This document shows, in pieces, positions 49,267-57,466 of a DNA stretch of 64,000 nucleotides; the first letter of the stretch is position 1; every line of letters begins with the position of its first letter. The notes below the pieces were generated by a model. It did no database searches, was not told the DNA's origin, and saw only the letters and a list, made by a program, of their open reading frames with translations. The DNA is from DATLMR01 sp035634255 (lineage in GTDB: Bacteria; Acidobacteriota; Blastocatellia; UBA7656), in assembly GCA_035634255.1 (NCBI GenBank), contig DASQDI010000164.1, positions 53,885 to 117,884 on the forward strand. Reading direction: 5' to 3'. The position numbers and the translations under genes were made by a program.

Positions 49267-49298
49267 TTTATATCACAATCGAATATGTGTTGCAACAC
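49267..49298 (-). promoter_or_regulatory. MarR promoter with overlapping palindromic operator
   Basis: On the minus strand TTGCAA (49290-49295), a 17-base spacer and TATAAA (49267-49272) form a strong promoter whose start would fall at or next to the ATG. The -35 lies inside the palindrome GTGTTGCAACAC (49287-49298), the placement expected for autorepression. Confidence 0.55.
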
Positions 49299-49346
49299 GT
49301 TTGTGAAGGAAAGTCTTTATGAGGCCGCTCCGGCCGCGCGGCCGGG

Positions 49347-50066
49347 TCAGACGTGGACTTCGCCGTAGGCGAGCTCGCCTTCCCTCTCTCTGTGCCTGAG
49401 CATGACGTAGAGCAGCCAGAGGTAGAAGAGCATGACCACGAGCAGGACCGCCCAGCCGGGCAGCTGGCCGATGGAGGCGTTGACGAGCAACTCGTTCGTC
49501 GAGTCGATGAACCGGCCCTCCGGCTGCAGGATGCTGCTCGTAGTCTTGAGCAGCCACGCGAGCAGGACGATCAGGAACAGCCAGCCGTAGTTTCGCCGCA
49601 GGCGGCGGGCCATGGCCTGGGTGGGGCTCATGGAGAAGCGCGGCTGGCGCAGGTCCTCCGCGATCTTGCTCAGCCACGCCGAGGGGACGGCCACGTCCGG
49701 CGACGACAGGATGCGCGCGTAGTAGTTCCGCTCTATCAGGCGCACGCGGCTCCGGTAGACGTGGAAGAACCGGTAGCGGCGGGACTCGATGCTGAGCAGC
49801 AGGAAGACCAGCAGCATGGCGAACAGCAGGACCCCATGATGCGCGGACGCGGAAGAGAGGGAGACCGAGAGCATGGCGGCCACAGCGCCGATGGCCCAGT
49901 TGGTGGTCCGGTCCAGACGGTCGCGCCAGCTCATCATCCTCGACAGTTCGCCCCGGTAGTAGTGGGAGAGCGCGTTGACGAATTCGACGGAGTTCGTGGG
50001 GAAGATGGGCGGCGCGGGCTTCGTCTGCGAGTCCGGCCTGATGGTCAAATCTTTTTCCGAGATCAT
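49347..50066 (-). CDS. DUF2270 integral membrane protein
   Basis: A 239-residue protein with four predicted membrane helices in two pairs (WAIGAVAAMLSVSLSSA, VLLFAMLLVFLLLSIES, GWLFLIVLLAWLLKT, WAVLLVVMLFYLWLLYV). The YYRGELSRMMSWRDRLDRT segment before the first helix and RFFHVYRSRVRLIERNYY after the second are typical of DUF2270. The function is unknown. It is on the same strand as, and 87 bases upstream of, the MarR gene; the MarR promoter lies in between. Confidence 0.85.
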   Translation of the reverse strand: MISEKDLTIRPDSQTKPAPPIFPTNSVEFVNALSHYYRGELSRMMSWRDRLDRTTNWAIGAVAAMLSVSLSSASAHHGVLLFAMLLVFLLLSIESRRYRFFHVYRSRVRLIERNYYARILSSPDVAVPSAWLSKIAEDLRQPRFSMSPTQAMARRLRRNYGWLFLIVLLAWLLKTTSSILQPEGRFIDSTNELLVNASIGQLPGWAVLLVVMLFYLWLLYVMLRHREREGELAYGEVHV

Positions 50067-50138
50067 GTCGGCCTCTCTAATCGAGTCTGAGCGCGGACGA
50101 CTATTCTTCTACTCCAGAACCCCATGTTTGTCTAGTCG

Positions 50139-50162
50139 GCTCAAAACTCGCCTCCGCCGGAG
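50139..50162 (-). terminator. Intrinsic terminator after the SRPBCC gene
   Basis: Read on the minus strand, GCCTCC/GGAGGC with a three-base loop (50148-50162) is followed by GAGTTTTG, directly after the SRPBCC stop codon. The T-run is short. Confidence 0.45.
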
Positions 50163-50165
50163 GCC

Positions 50166-50738
50166 CTAAGTCCGCGCCGCCTTCGCGGCGGCCTGACTGT
50201 ACCGGCGGCCGTGCGGGAAAGTCGGCCCCGGCGGCCGAGGCACGCGGGCGGCCTCCCCCGCGGTCACGGCCCTGGCGCGCGCCAGTTCCAGCTTCAGGCT
50301 CTCTTCGCCGCGGGCCATCGCCCACCGGTGGTTGGCCGAAAAGATCGGCTTGAGCAGGAACGAGAGCGACCTGAGGAGGGGCTTGTCCGCGCGAATCTTC
50401 CAGTCGTAGGTCACGTTCACGTGGGCGCGGTCCTGCTCGAAGGTCCAGACGCCGCGCCCTTCGAAGTCGCCCCACGCCTCAAGGCTGAAGCCGTATGGGT
50501 AGCGAGACTCGGTCACGCGAAATTGCCACCGCAGGGTGTAAGGCAGCCAGCCCTTCGTGTGGAGGCTTATGACTTTGCCGACGCCTTCTTCGTCCCCCGG
50601 CTCCAACTGCTGAACGTCGAGGTAGACGGACGGCCACCACCGCGGCAGAGCCGCCGCGTCTTTGAGCACGTCCGAGACTTCGTGCACCGTGCCTTCCACG
50701 CGCCAGAGCGTGATGAAATGATACTCGTTGGTCGGCAT
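50166..50738 (-). CDS. SRPBCC (START-like) family protein
   Basis: A 190-residue helix-grip protein. LPRWWPSVYLDVQQLEPGDEEGVG, the mid-protein FSLEAWGDFEGRGVWTFEQD and VNVTYDWKIRADKPLLRSL resemble polyketide-cyclase/dehydrase-type SRPBCC proteins that bind a small hydrophobic ligand. No catalytic residues can be claimed. The C-terminal 30 residues are basic and likely disordered. ATG 50738 begins the protein MPTNEYHFITLW; GAGAGGAA lies upstream. Function unknown. Confidence 0.8.
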   Translation of the reverse strand: MPTNEYHFITLWRVEGTVHEVSDVLKDAAALPRWWPSVYLDVQQLEPGDEEGVGKVISLHTKGWLPYTLRWQFRVTESRYPYGFSLEAWGDFEGRGVWTFEQDRAHVNVTYDWKIRADKPLLRSLSFLLKPIFSANHRWAMARGEESLKLELARARAVTAGEAARVPRPPGPTFPHGRRYSQAAAKAART

Positions 50739-50822
50739 CCGGAGGTTCCTCTCTCATGAAAGATAAGGCCGCGGCGGGGCGGTCCCGACTCTTTATACGG
50801 CGGCGGGCGAGGGAATGGATTC

Positions 50823-51143
50823 TTACTTCGGGGAGGTGAGCTTGAGCCCGATTATTCCTGCCACTATCAGCAGTATGCAGAGTATCCTCAGTACCTCGCG
50901 CGACTCCCCGAAAAAGATGAGGCCGATTGTGGCGGTCCCGACCGCCCCGATCCCCGTCCACACCGCGTAGGCCGTGCCGATGGGCAGAGTCCTGAGCGCT
51001 ATGGACAGAAAGAAGAAGCTCGCGATCATGGCCGCGACCGTGCCCGCGCTCGGCCACAGCTTGGTGAACCCGTCGGTGTATTTAAGCCCGACCGCCCAGG
51101 CTACTTCGAGAAGGCCCGCGATGAAAAGGTACGTCCACGCCAT
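50823..51143 (-). CDS. sugE: SMR-family transporter, SugE/Gdx-like
   Basis: A 106-residue four-helix protein. The membrane-embedded Glu of GLLEVAWAVGLKY, the segment GLKYTDGFTK and PIGTAYAVWTGIGAVG match the SugE/Gdx subgroup, whose characterised members export guanidinium. I start it at ATG 51143, with GAGGGG just upstream; ATG 51155 overlaps the rfbD stop (TGATG) and is possible. No guanidine riboswitch is seen upstream; the gene follows rfbD instead. It could alternatively handle quaternary ammonium compounds. Confidence 0.88.
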   Translation of the reverse strand: MAWTYLFIAGLLEVAWAVGLKYTDGFTKLWPSAGTVAAMIASFFFLSIALRTLPIGTAYAVWTGIGAVGTATIGLIFFGESREVLRILCILLIVAGIIGLKLTSPK

Positions 51144-51154
51144 ATTTCCCCTCA

Positions 51155-52051
51155 TCACGCGATCTCTCGGATGAAGTCCCGGAGGGCGTCGCGCCAGTGC
51201 CTCAGCGGAGCGAGGCCGAGCTTTTCGGAGACCAGGCACCGCATGGCGGTGTTGCGCGGGCGGGGGGCGTCCTGCCGGAGTTCCGCGCGCGTTACGGGCT
51301 GAAGCTCCACCCCCGCGAGCCCGGACAGGTCGAGCGCCATGCGCGCGAAGTCATACCACGTGGCCGGGCCGGTGTTCGTGAGGTGATAAAGGCCGTGCGC
51401 GCCCGAGGCTAGCACCTCTTCGATCCGCTCGGAGAGGTCCGGCGCGTAGGTGGGGATGGAGGTCTGGTCCGTGACCCCCTTGAGCTTCGCGCCCGCGCGC
51501 GCGTACTCGACCACGCGGCTCCCGAAATTCTTCCCGCCCGCCCCGAATATCCATGAGGAGCGGACGATGTAGAACCGCTCCGCCTCATGGACTACGGCGC
51601 GCTCGCCCGCGAGCTTCGACGTGGCGTAGACGCCGCGCGGGTTCGGCGGGTCTTCCTGCGTGTAGAAGCCCTCCTTCTCCCCGTCAAAAACGTAATCGGT
51701 GCTGACGTGCATTACCTCCGCGCCCGTCTCGCGGCATGCTCGGGCGAGCAGACGGGGGCCGGCCTCGTTGACGGCGAAGGCCCACGCGGGCTCGCGCTCG
51801 CACCGGTCAACGTCCGCGGTCGCGGCGCAATTAATCACGATGTCAGGCCGCGCCCGCTCGACGTTTGACCGCACGTCCTCTTCGCTCGTGATGTCCAGCT
51901 CCGCGTGCGTGCGCGCCACCACGCGCCAGCCGGAGGCCGAAAGCCTGCCGGAGAGCGTGCGGCCAAGGAGCCCCCCCGCGCCCGTGATCAGGGCCGTCTT
52001 CGGCTGGCCGTGCGCGGCCTTATTTTTCAGGAGATTTTCTTCCCGGCTCAT
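51155..52051 (-). CDS. rfbD: dTDP-4-dehydrorhamnose reductase
   Basis: A 298-residue short-chain dehydrogenase-type enzyme that completes dTDP-L-rhamnose. ALITGAGGLLGRTLS is the NAD(P) loop, STDYVFDGEKEGFY is the family signature, YATSKLAGE carries the catalytic Tyr-x3-Lys, and WIFGAGGKNF is conserved. The stop overlaps an ATG for the sugE gene by one base. It lies four bases after the rfbB stop, so rfbB, rfbD and perhaps sugE form one transcript. rfbA and rfbC are not in this window, although a nearby sugar nucleotidyltransferase gene is present. Confidence 0.93.
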   Translation of the reverse strand: MSREENLLKNKAAHGQPKTALITGAGGLLGRTLSGRLSASGWRVVARTHAELDITSEEDVRSNVERARPDIVINCAATADVDRCEREPAWAFAVNEAGPRLLARACRETGAEVMHVSTDYVFDGEKEGFYTQEDPPNPRGVYATSKLAGERAVVHEAERFYIVRSSWIFGAGGKNFGSRVVEYARAGAKLKGVTDQTSIPTYAPDLSERIEEVLASGAHGLYHLTNTGPATWYDFARMALDLSGLAGVELQPVTRAELRQDAPRPRNTAMRCLVSEKLGLAPLRHWRDALRDFIREIA

Positions 52052-52054
52052 GAC

Positions 52055-53059
52055 TTAGCGCCCGCCGTACATCCGCTCGTAATAGTTTTGATACTCGCCC
52101 GAGCGAGCGCGCGCGACCCACTCGGAGTTTTCGCGGTACCAGCGCACGGTCTTCTCCATCCCGCTTTCGAAGCTCTCGCGCGGCCCCCACCCCAGCTCGT
52201 TTTCGATCCGCGACGGGTCGGTCGCGTACCTGCGGTCGTGGCCCGGACGGTCCGACACGAATTTGATGAGCGAGTGAGGCTTGCCCAGCAGATCGAGCAG
52301 GGTGCTCACTATTTCGAGGTTGGTCTTTTCGGCGCGCGAGCCGACATTGTAGACCTCCGCCGACCTGCCCCCGTGCAGCACCGCGTCGATCGCTCGGCAG
52401 CAGTCTTCCACGTAGAGCCAGTCCCTCACGTTGAGGCCGTCTCCGTAAACGGGCAGTGACTTGTCCTCAAGGGCGTTGGTGATCATGAGCGGCACCAGCT
52501 TTTCCGGGAACTGGTAAGGGCCATAGTTGTTCGACGCGCGCGTCATCACGACATCGAGCCCGAAGGTCACGTGCGCGGCGCGGACGAGGTGCTCGGCCGC
52601 GGCCTTCGACGCGGCGTACGGGCTGTTCGGTCTTATGGGCGAAGACTCCGTGAAGTACTCGCCTTCCTCGCACGAGCCCATCACCTCGTCGGTGGAGATT
52701 TGAACGAAGCGCGAGACGCCCGCCTGCCGCGCGGCGTCGAGAAGGATTTGCGTCCCTTTCACGTTCGTCTCGATGAAGTCCGCGGCCCTTTCGATGGAGC
52801 GGTCCACGTGCGACTCGGCCGCGAAGTTCACGACCACGTCCGCCCCGCCCAGAGCCTCGTCGACCGCCGCGCGGTCGCAGATGTCCCCGCGCACGAAGGA
52901 GTAGCGCGGGGACGACTCCGCGTCTTTGAGGTTGTCGAGATTGCCCGCGTAGGTGAGCTTGTCAAAGTTGATTATTCGATAATCGGGGTGAGCCGAAAGG
53001 GTGTGCCGGATGAAATTCGAGCCGATGAATCCGGCCCCGCCTGTTATGAAAATGAGCAT
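52055..53059 (-). CDS. rfbB: dTDP-glucose 4,6-dehydratase
   Basis: A 334-residue extended SDR enzyme. ITGGAGFIGSNFI is the NAD loop, STDEVMGSCEEG the RmlB signature with catalytic Asp-Glu, YAASKAAAE the Tyr-x3-Lys, and YGPYQFPEKLVPLM and NVRDWLYVEDCCRAI are typical. It converts dTDP-glucose to the 4-keto-6-deoxy sugar, the precursor of rhamnose. It follows the TMTC-like gene with a 15-base gap in the same direction and is coupled to rfbD. Confidence 0.95.
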   Translation of the reverse strand: MLIFITGGAGFIGSNFIRHTLSAHPDYRIINFDKLTYAGNLDNLKDAESSPRYSFVRGDICDRAAVDEALGGADVVVNFAAESHVDRSIERAADFIETNVKGTQILLDAARQAGVSRFVQISTDEVMGSCEEGEYFTESSPIRPNSPYAASKAAAEHLVRAAHVTFGLDVVMTRASNNYGPYQFPEKLVPLMITNALEDKSLPVYGDGLNVRDWLYVEDCCRAIDAVLHGGRSAEVYNVGSRAEKTNLEIVSTLLDLLGKPHSLIKFVSDRPGHDRRYATDPSRIENELGWGPRESFESGMEKTVRWYRENSEWVARARSGEYQNYYERMYGGR

Positions 53060-53074
53060 ATGGTTCTCGCTGGA

Positions 53075-54985
53075 TCAAAGCTGGGACAAACGCCGCGCGA
53101 CATCGCTGTAGTCTTCCGCGTTCGGTGCCAGCTCCAGATATTTCTCGTACGCGACGCGCGCCTGATCGGTCTGGCCGAGCCTGTCGTAGATGCGCCCGAG
53201 CTTGAGGTGGATAGGCGCGAAGCCGTCCGAGATCATGGGGATCACGAGCTCGAACATCTCGCGCGCCTCTTCGTACCGCCCGCGATTATAGTAAAAGTCC
53301 CCGAGCGCGTACCAGTTCGCCCCGGACCGGGAGGGCACGGCCTCGACCGCGAGGCGGTAATTCTCTTCCGCCTTCCTGTAGTCCCTGCGCGCCTCGTGGA
53401 TCGCCCCGAGCGCTCGGAACACCCTCGCCTGCGCCGCCGGAGACAGGCTGGCCGCGACGGGTTTCGCGCGCTCAAGATAATTGACGGCCAGATTGTAATC
53501 CCCGACCGACTGCGCGAAATGGCTCAGGTTCATGTAGCCGTCAAGAAAAAGGGGGTCGATCTCGATAGCCATGCCCGACTGGTACTCGGCCGCCTTCGTG
53601 TCCCCCTTGTTGAAGTGGGCGGCCGAGAGCGCCGACCTCGCCCACGGCGAGCGCGGGGCCACGTGAACGCTGTTCTCATAGAGCGTGACCGTGTTGCGCC
53701 ACACCCGATTCTGATCGACGTGAATCGCGCCGAGGGCGATGGCTGTGACGGCCGCCAGCGCGGCCGCCGCGAACTTTCCGCTCACGCCCATCAGGCTCCG
53801 GCCTGCGAGCCACTCTATGCCGCGCGCCGCCGCGAGGCAGAAGCCCATCGAGGCCAGGTAGGCGTACCGCTCCTGAACGAAGTAGACCGGGTCGAGCAGC
53901 CGCCAGGAGAGGAGCGCCGGGGCGAGCCAGATGATGAACCACGCGGCGGCGAACCGGAGCACGCGCGAGCGGCTGAAATAGACGGCCGCGCCGAGCGCCG
54001 CCGCCAGCAGCAGGGGGCCGACGAAGGCAAGGCTCGCGGCGGACGGGACCGGCTCCGTGAAATGCTGAATGCTGTAGCCCGTCGGCACGACCATCAGCCA
54101 CAGGTACTTCGCCAGAGCTATGGGCGTGGTCAGCAGCCCTGAGCCGACGAAACTGGCCGCGCTCGCGAAAGCCTGAGAGCCGACCGACAGGTGCCTCTGC
54201 AACAGGTATAACAGTACCGGAACGGCGAACAGGCCCGCGAATCGCAGGCCGCTTATGAGCCGCTTCCTGTTCGAGGGCTCATTCGCGTGGGCGAATTCCC
54301 AGTAGGCGATCAGAGCCGGGAGCACCACGGCGGTCTCTTTGCTCAATACGGCGAGCAGGGCTGAGACGAGCGCGAGCGCGAGCAGGCGCGCGCGTCCGGT
54401 CTTCCTGTAAAGGAGGTGGAGGTAAAAGGCCGAGAGGGAGAAGAGCGACATCAGCAGCACGCTCGCGCCCGAGGCCCACGCGACCGCTTCCGAGTGGACG
54501 GGGTGTACCGCGAACAGGGTCGCCGTTACGAACGACAGCCAGTCGCGGCCCGACACCTCTCTGCACACCAGAAAGACGAGAATCGTGACCGCCATGTGGA
54601 GTAGGAGGCTCACCAAATGCCAGCCCCACGGCGTCTCTCCGAATATGGCGTGGTTGATCGCGAGCAGAGAGAGAAAGATGGGCCGGAAGTAAGCGTCCGA
54701 CCTCCAGATGTTTTCCTGCGAGATGGCCCAAGAGCCGCTCGTGAAGAAGTAGGGGATGTTCCGAAGCTCCTTGATTGCCCCGTTCTGAACGATAAGCGCG
54801 AGGTCGTCGAAGGCGAAGTCGTTCCTGAGCGTGTTGACGCCGACCACGAGGGCCGCGAAGACCGGGATGGTCACGTACAGGTTGTTCCAGGGCAGGCCGA
54901 AAATTCTGTCACGCGTGTCTCCGGGCTCGACGGGTTCTCCCGCGCCGGGTCCGGAGGCACGTGTGGGTCTTTTTCTATTCATCAT
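53075..54985 (-). CDS. TMTC-like membrane glycosyltransferase-type protein with TPR domain
   Basis: A 636-residue protein with roughly eleven membrane helices (about 35-420) followed by a TPR region (about 430-630: EYQSGMAIEIDPLFLDGYMN, ANWYALGDFYYNRGRYEEAREMF). FRPIFLSLLAINHAIFGETPWGWHLVSLLLH, TATLFAVHPVHSEAVAWASG and the acidic FAFDDLALI match TMTC/DUF1736 proteins, GT-C relatives that in animals add O-mannose; the bacterial activity is unknown. Lying beside rfbB/rfbD, it may transfer a sugar to an envelope protein. A 12-bp hairpin lies just upstream of its start. Confidence 0.8.
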   Translation of the reverse strand: MMNRKRPTRASGPGAGEPVEPGDTRDRIFGLPWNNLYVTIPVFAALVVGVNTLRNDFAFDDLALIVQNGAIKELRNIPYFFTSGSWAISQENIWRSDAYFRPIFLSLLAINHAIFGETPWGWHLVSLLLHMAVTILVFLVCREVSGRDWLSFVTATLFAVHPVHSEAVAWASGASVLLMSLFSLSAFYLHLLYRKTGRARLLALALVSALLAVLSKETAVVLPALIAYWEFAHANEPSNRKRLISGLRFAGLFAVPVLLYLLQRHLSVGSQAFASAASFVGSGLLTTPIALAKYLWLMVVPTGYSIQHFTEPVPSAASLAFVGPLLLAAALGAAVYFSRSRVLRFAAAWFIIWLAPALLSWRLLDPVYFVQERYAYLASMGFCLAAARGIEWLAGRSLMGVSGKFAAAALAAVTAIALGAIHVDQNRVWRNTVTLYENSVHVAPRSPWARSALSAAHFNKGDTKAAEYQSGMAIEIDPLFLDGYMNLSHFAQSVGDYNLAVNYLERAKPVAASLSPAAQARVFRALGAIHEARRDYRKAEENYRLAVEAVPSRSGANWYALGDFYYNRGRYEEAREMFELVIPMISDGFAPIHLKLGRIYDRLGQTDQARVAYEKYLELAPNAEDYSDVARRLSQL

Positions 54986-54995
54986 CTGTTCATAG

Positions 54996-55024
54996 TTGTG
55001 GGGGCAAAGCCTGCCCCCACAACC
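54996..55024. repeat. 12-bp palindromic hairpin between thiolase and TMTC-like genes
   Basis: GTTGTGGGGGCA (54996-55007) and TGCCCCCACAAC (55013-55024) form a perfect stem with loop AAGCC. It lacks a T-run on the minus strand, so a REP-like palindrome is more likely than an intrinsic terminator. It shares the GGGGCA/TGCCCC core with the hairpin at 43838-43861. Confidence 0.5.
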
Positions 55025-55061
55025 GTCGGTTTAAGGTTTGGCAAGATTACTGAAGGGCCGG

Positions 55062-56240
55062 TTACCGCTCGACCGCCATGGCCACGGCGTTCCCGCCCCC
55101 GAGGCAGAGCGCGGCCAGGCCCCGCCGCACGTCGCGCCTCCGCATCTCGTGGAGGAGCGTGACGAGCACGCGCGCGCCGCTCGCGCCGATGGGGTGGCCG
55201 AGCGCGACCGCCCCGCCGTTGACGTTCAAGCGCGCGGGGTCTATGCCGAGCTCCCGCGTGATCGCCACGGCCTGAACCGAGAATGCTTCGTTGAGTTCGA
55301 TAAGGTCGACGTCAGAGAGGTCCCACCCGGCCCTCTCAAGCGTCGTGCGGATCGCGGTGACGGGGGCCATCATCACGAGCTTCGGCTCGACCCCGCTCGA
55401 CGCCTGCGCGACGATGCGAGCCAAAGGCTGCCTGCCGAGGCGTCGCGCGGCTTCGGACGAAGTGACCACCAGCGCGGCGGCCCCGTCGTTGACGCCGGGC
55501 GCGTTGCCCGCCGTTACCGTGCCTTCTTTCTTGAACGCGGGCTTCAGGCGCGACAGGGCTTCGACTGAAGTATCCTCGCGCGGGCCCTCGTCGGCCCGGA
55601 TGATGAGCGGCTGCCCTTTCTTCTGGGGCACTTCGACCGGGACGATCTCCTGATCGAACCGCCCTTCCTTCATCGCCGCGACCGCTTTCAGGTGCGAGTT
55701 GAGCGCGAACTCGTCCTGCTCTTCGCGCGTGACGTTGTACCGCTCGGCCACGACCTCGCCGGTGTTCCCCATGTGCCAGTTGTCGAAGGCGCACCACAGG
55801 CCGTCGGCTATCATAGAATCGACCATCTCCTGATTGCCGAGCCTGTAGCCCTGCCGCGCATTCCTGAGCAGGTAGGGCGCGTTGGTCATCGACTCCATAC
55901 CGCCCGCGACCGCCGTCTCGTACTCGCCCGCTTTGATGGAGTTGGCCGCGATCATCACCGCCTTCAAGCCCGACCCGCAAACCTTGTTGATCGTGAGGGC
56001 GGAGACCGCGTTCGGGACGCCCGCGCGCAGGGCGACCTGCCTCGCGGGGTTCTGCCCGTTGCCCGCCTGCACGACGTTCCCCATGATCACTTCGTTTACC
56101 GTCTCCGGGTCGATGCCCGCCCGCTCTATCGCCGCGCGGGCGGCTATCGTCCCCAGATCGACCGCCGAGAAATCCTTGAGCTGCCCGAGCAGCTTGCCGA
56201 TGGGCGTCCTCGCGCCCGAAAGTATCACTACGTCCGTCAT
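55062..56240 (-). CDS. Acetyl-CoA C-acetyltransferase (thiolase)
   Basis: A 392-residue thiolase. The acyl-enzyme cysteine is in INKVCGSGLKAV (near residue 90), NEAFSVQAVAI is the signature segment, HPIGASGAR carries the catalytic His and CLGGGNAVA the second cysteine. Biosynthetic (acetoacetyl-CoA forming) thiolases such as AtoB/PhaA look like this, but degradative forms cannot be excluded. The start is ATG 56240 with AGAGAGGAA upstream; a longer frame to 56279 lacks support. It diverges from the sugar nucleotidyltransferase gene. Confidence 0.93.
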   Translation of the reverse strand: MTDVVILSGARTPIGKLLGQLKDFSAVDLGTIAARAAIERAGIDPETVNEVIMGNVVQAGNGQNPARQVALRAGVPNAVSALTINKVCGSGLKAVMIAANSIKAGEYETAVAGGMESMTNAPYLLRNARQGYRLGNQEMVDSMIADGLWCAFDNWHMGNTGEVVAERYNVTREEQDEFALNSHLKAVAAMKEGRFDQEIVPVEVPQKKGQPLIIRADEGPREDTSVEALSRLKPAFKKEGTVTAGNAPGVNDGAAALVVTSSEAARRLGRQPLARIVAQASSGVEPKLVMMAPVTAIRTTLERAGWDLSDVDLIELNEAFSVQAVAITRELGIDPARLNVNGGAVALGHPIGASGARVLVTLLHEMRRRDVRRGLAALCLGGGNAVAMAVER

Positions 56241-56320
56241 ATCGTTCCTCTCTGTGTCACCCTTTGAAAACACCGTCAATTATAGGCCGCCCATGAATCG
56301 AGGCGCAAGGAAACCTCCAT

Positions 56321-56348
56321 TTGTCAAACATCGGTGTGCGGTGATAAA
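56321..56348 (+). promoter_or_regulatory. Candidate promoter for the sugar nucleotidyltransferase gene
   Basis: TTGTCA (56321-56326), a 16-base spacer and GATAAA (56343-56348) lie about 50 bases before ATG 56399. The fit is moderate. Confidence 0.3.
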
Positions 56349-56398
56349 CTCCATTAATTCTTAGACATTCATACCACATCGAGGAGCTTTAATAATAG

Positions 56399-57439
56399 AT
56401 GCAAGCACTCATACTGGCAGGCGGAAAAGGCACGCGCCTTCGCCCTCTCACGATGCACACCCCCAAGCCCATCGTACCGATAGCCAACTACCCTTTCCTG
56501 CTCTACCAGCTCGAACTGCTGAAGAGGGCCGACATTAAAGACGTGATCCTGTCACTATCCTACCAGCCGCAAAAGATCGAAGACCGGCTCGGCGACGGGA
56601 CCGATTACAACGTCAAGATCAGCTACACGGTCGAAGCCTTGCCGCTCGGCACGGCGGGCGCGTACCGCCACGCGGCGGGGCTCATCAGAGAGACGACCGT
56701 GGTCTTCAACGGGGACGTGCTCACGGATATCGACCTCGGGGAGGTGATACAGCTCCACCGCGAGCGCGAGGCCGTGGCCACCATCGTGCTCACGCCCGTC
56801 CCGAACCCCACGGCCTATGGCCTGGTCGAGACGACCGGCGGCGGGCGAGTGGGGCGATTCCTCGAAAAGCCGAAGCCCGAGGAGGTGACCTGCAACACCA
56901 TCAACGCCGGCATCTACATACTTGAGCCGAGCGTGCTCGATCTTATCCCCGAAGGCGAGCCGTTCATGTTCGAGTACGGGGTCTTCCCCCGCCTGCTCGA
57001 ACTAGAGGAGCCCTTCTACGCCTTCACGTGGCCGGGGTACTGGCGCGACATCGGCACCCCCGAAAGCTACCTGCAGGCCAACCTCGACGTGCTCGAAGGG
57101 AAGGTGAATCTGCTCGACCGGCCGCGGGCCCCGCGCGGCGATAAGTTCGACGAGACGGCGGAGCTTGACGAGCTGTCGGTGGTCGACCCGACCTGCACCC
57201 TGAAGCCGGGCGTCCAGATAATCAACTCCGTCGTCAGCCGCAACTGCTACGTGGAAGACCGCGCGCGGATAGAGAACTCGGTCGTGCGCGGCGGCACTCG
57301 CATAGGCCAGGGCGCGGTCGTGCGCGGGGCGGTGGTGGGGAGGAGTTGTCACATAGGCCGCGCGGTCACGGTGGGCCGGGGCGCGGTGCTCGGCGACAAG
57401 TCGGTCATCTCGGACTACAGCCAGGTCGGGGATCAATAG
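56399..57439 (+). CDS. NDP-sugar nucleotidyltransferase with left-handed beta-helix domain
   Basis: A 346-residue enzyme. The N-terminal Rossmann domain has the activator motif LILAGGKGTRLRPLT and the metal-site NGDVLTDID; the C-terminal part (about 255-346) shows hexapeptide-like repeats (VIINSVVSRNCYVEDRARIENSVV) that form a left-handed beta-helix. This is the architecture of mannose-1-phosphate guanylyltransferases and GlmU/GlgC relatives, but the sugar cannot be fixed. It precedes the waaF gene by 27 bases, and the context suggests a nucleotide sugar for envelope glycans. Confidence 0.88.
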   Translation: MQALILAGGKGTRLRPLTMHTPKPIVPIANYPFLLYQLELLKRADIKDVILSLSYQPQKIEDRLGDGTDYNVKISYTVEALPLGTAGAYRHAAGLIRETTVVFNGDVLTDIDLGEVIQLHREREAVATIVLTPVPNPTAYGLVETTGGGRVGRFLEKPKPEEVTCNTINAGIYILEPSVLDLIPEGEPFMFEYGVFPRLLELEEPFYAFTWPGYWRDIGTPESYLQANLDVLEGKVNLLDRPRAPRGDKFDETAELDELSVVDPTCTLKPGVQIINSVVSRNCYVEDRARIENSVVRGGTRIGQGAVVRGAVVGRSCHIGRAVTVGRGAVLGDKSVISDYSQVGDQ

Positions 57440-57466
57440 ATCAAGCGGGCCTGAAGCCGGACCTGT

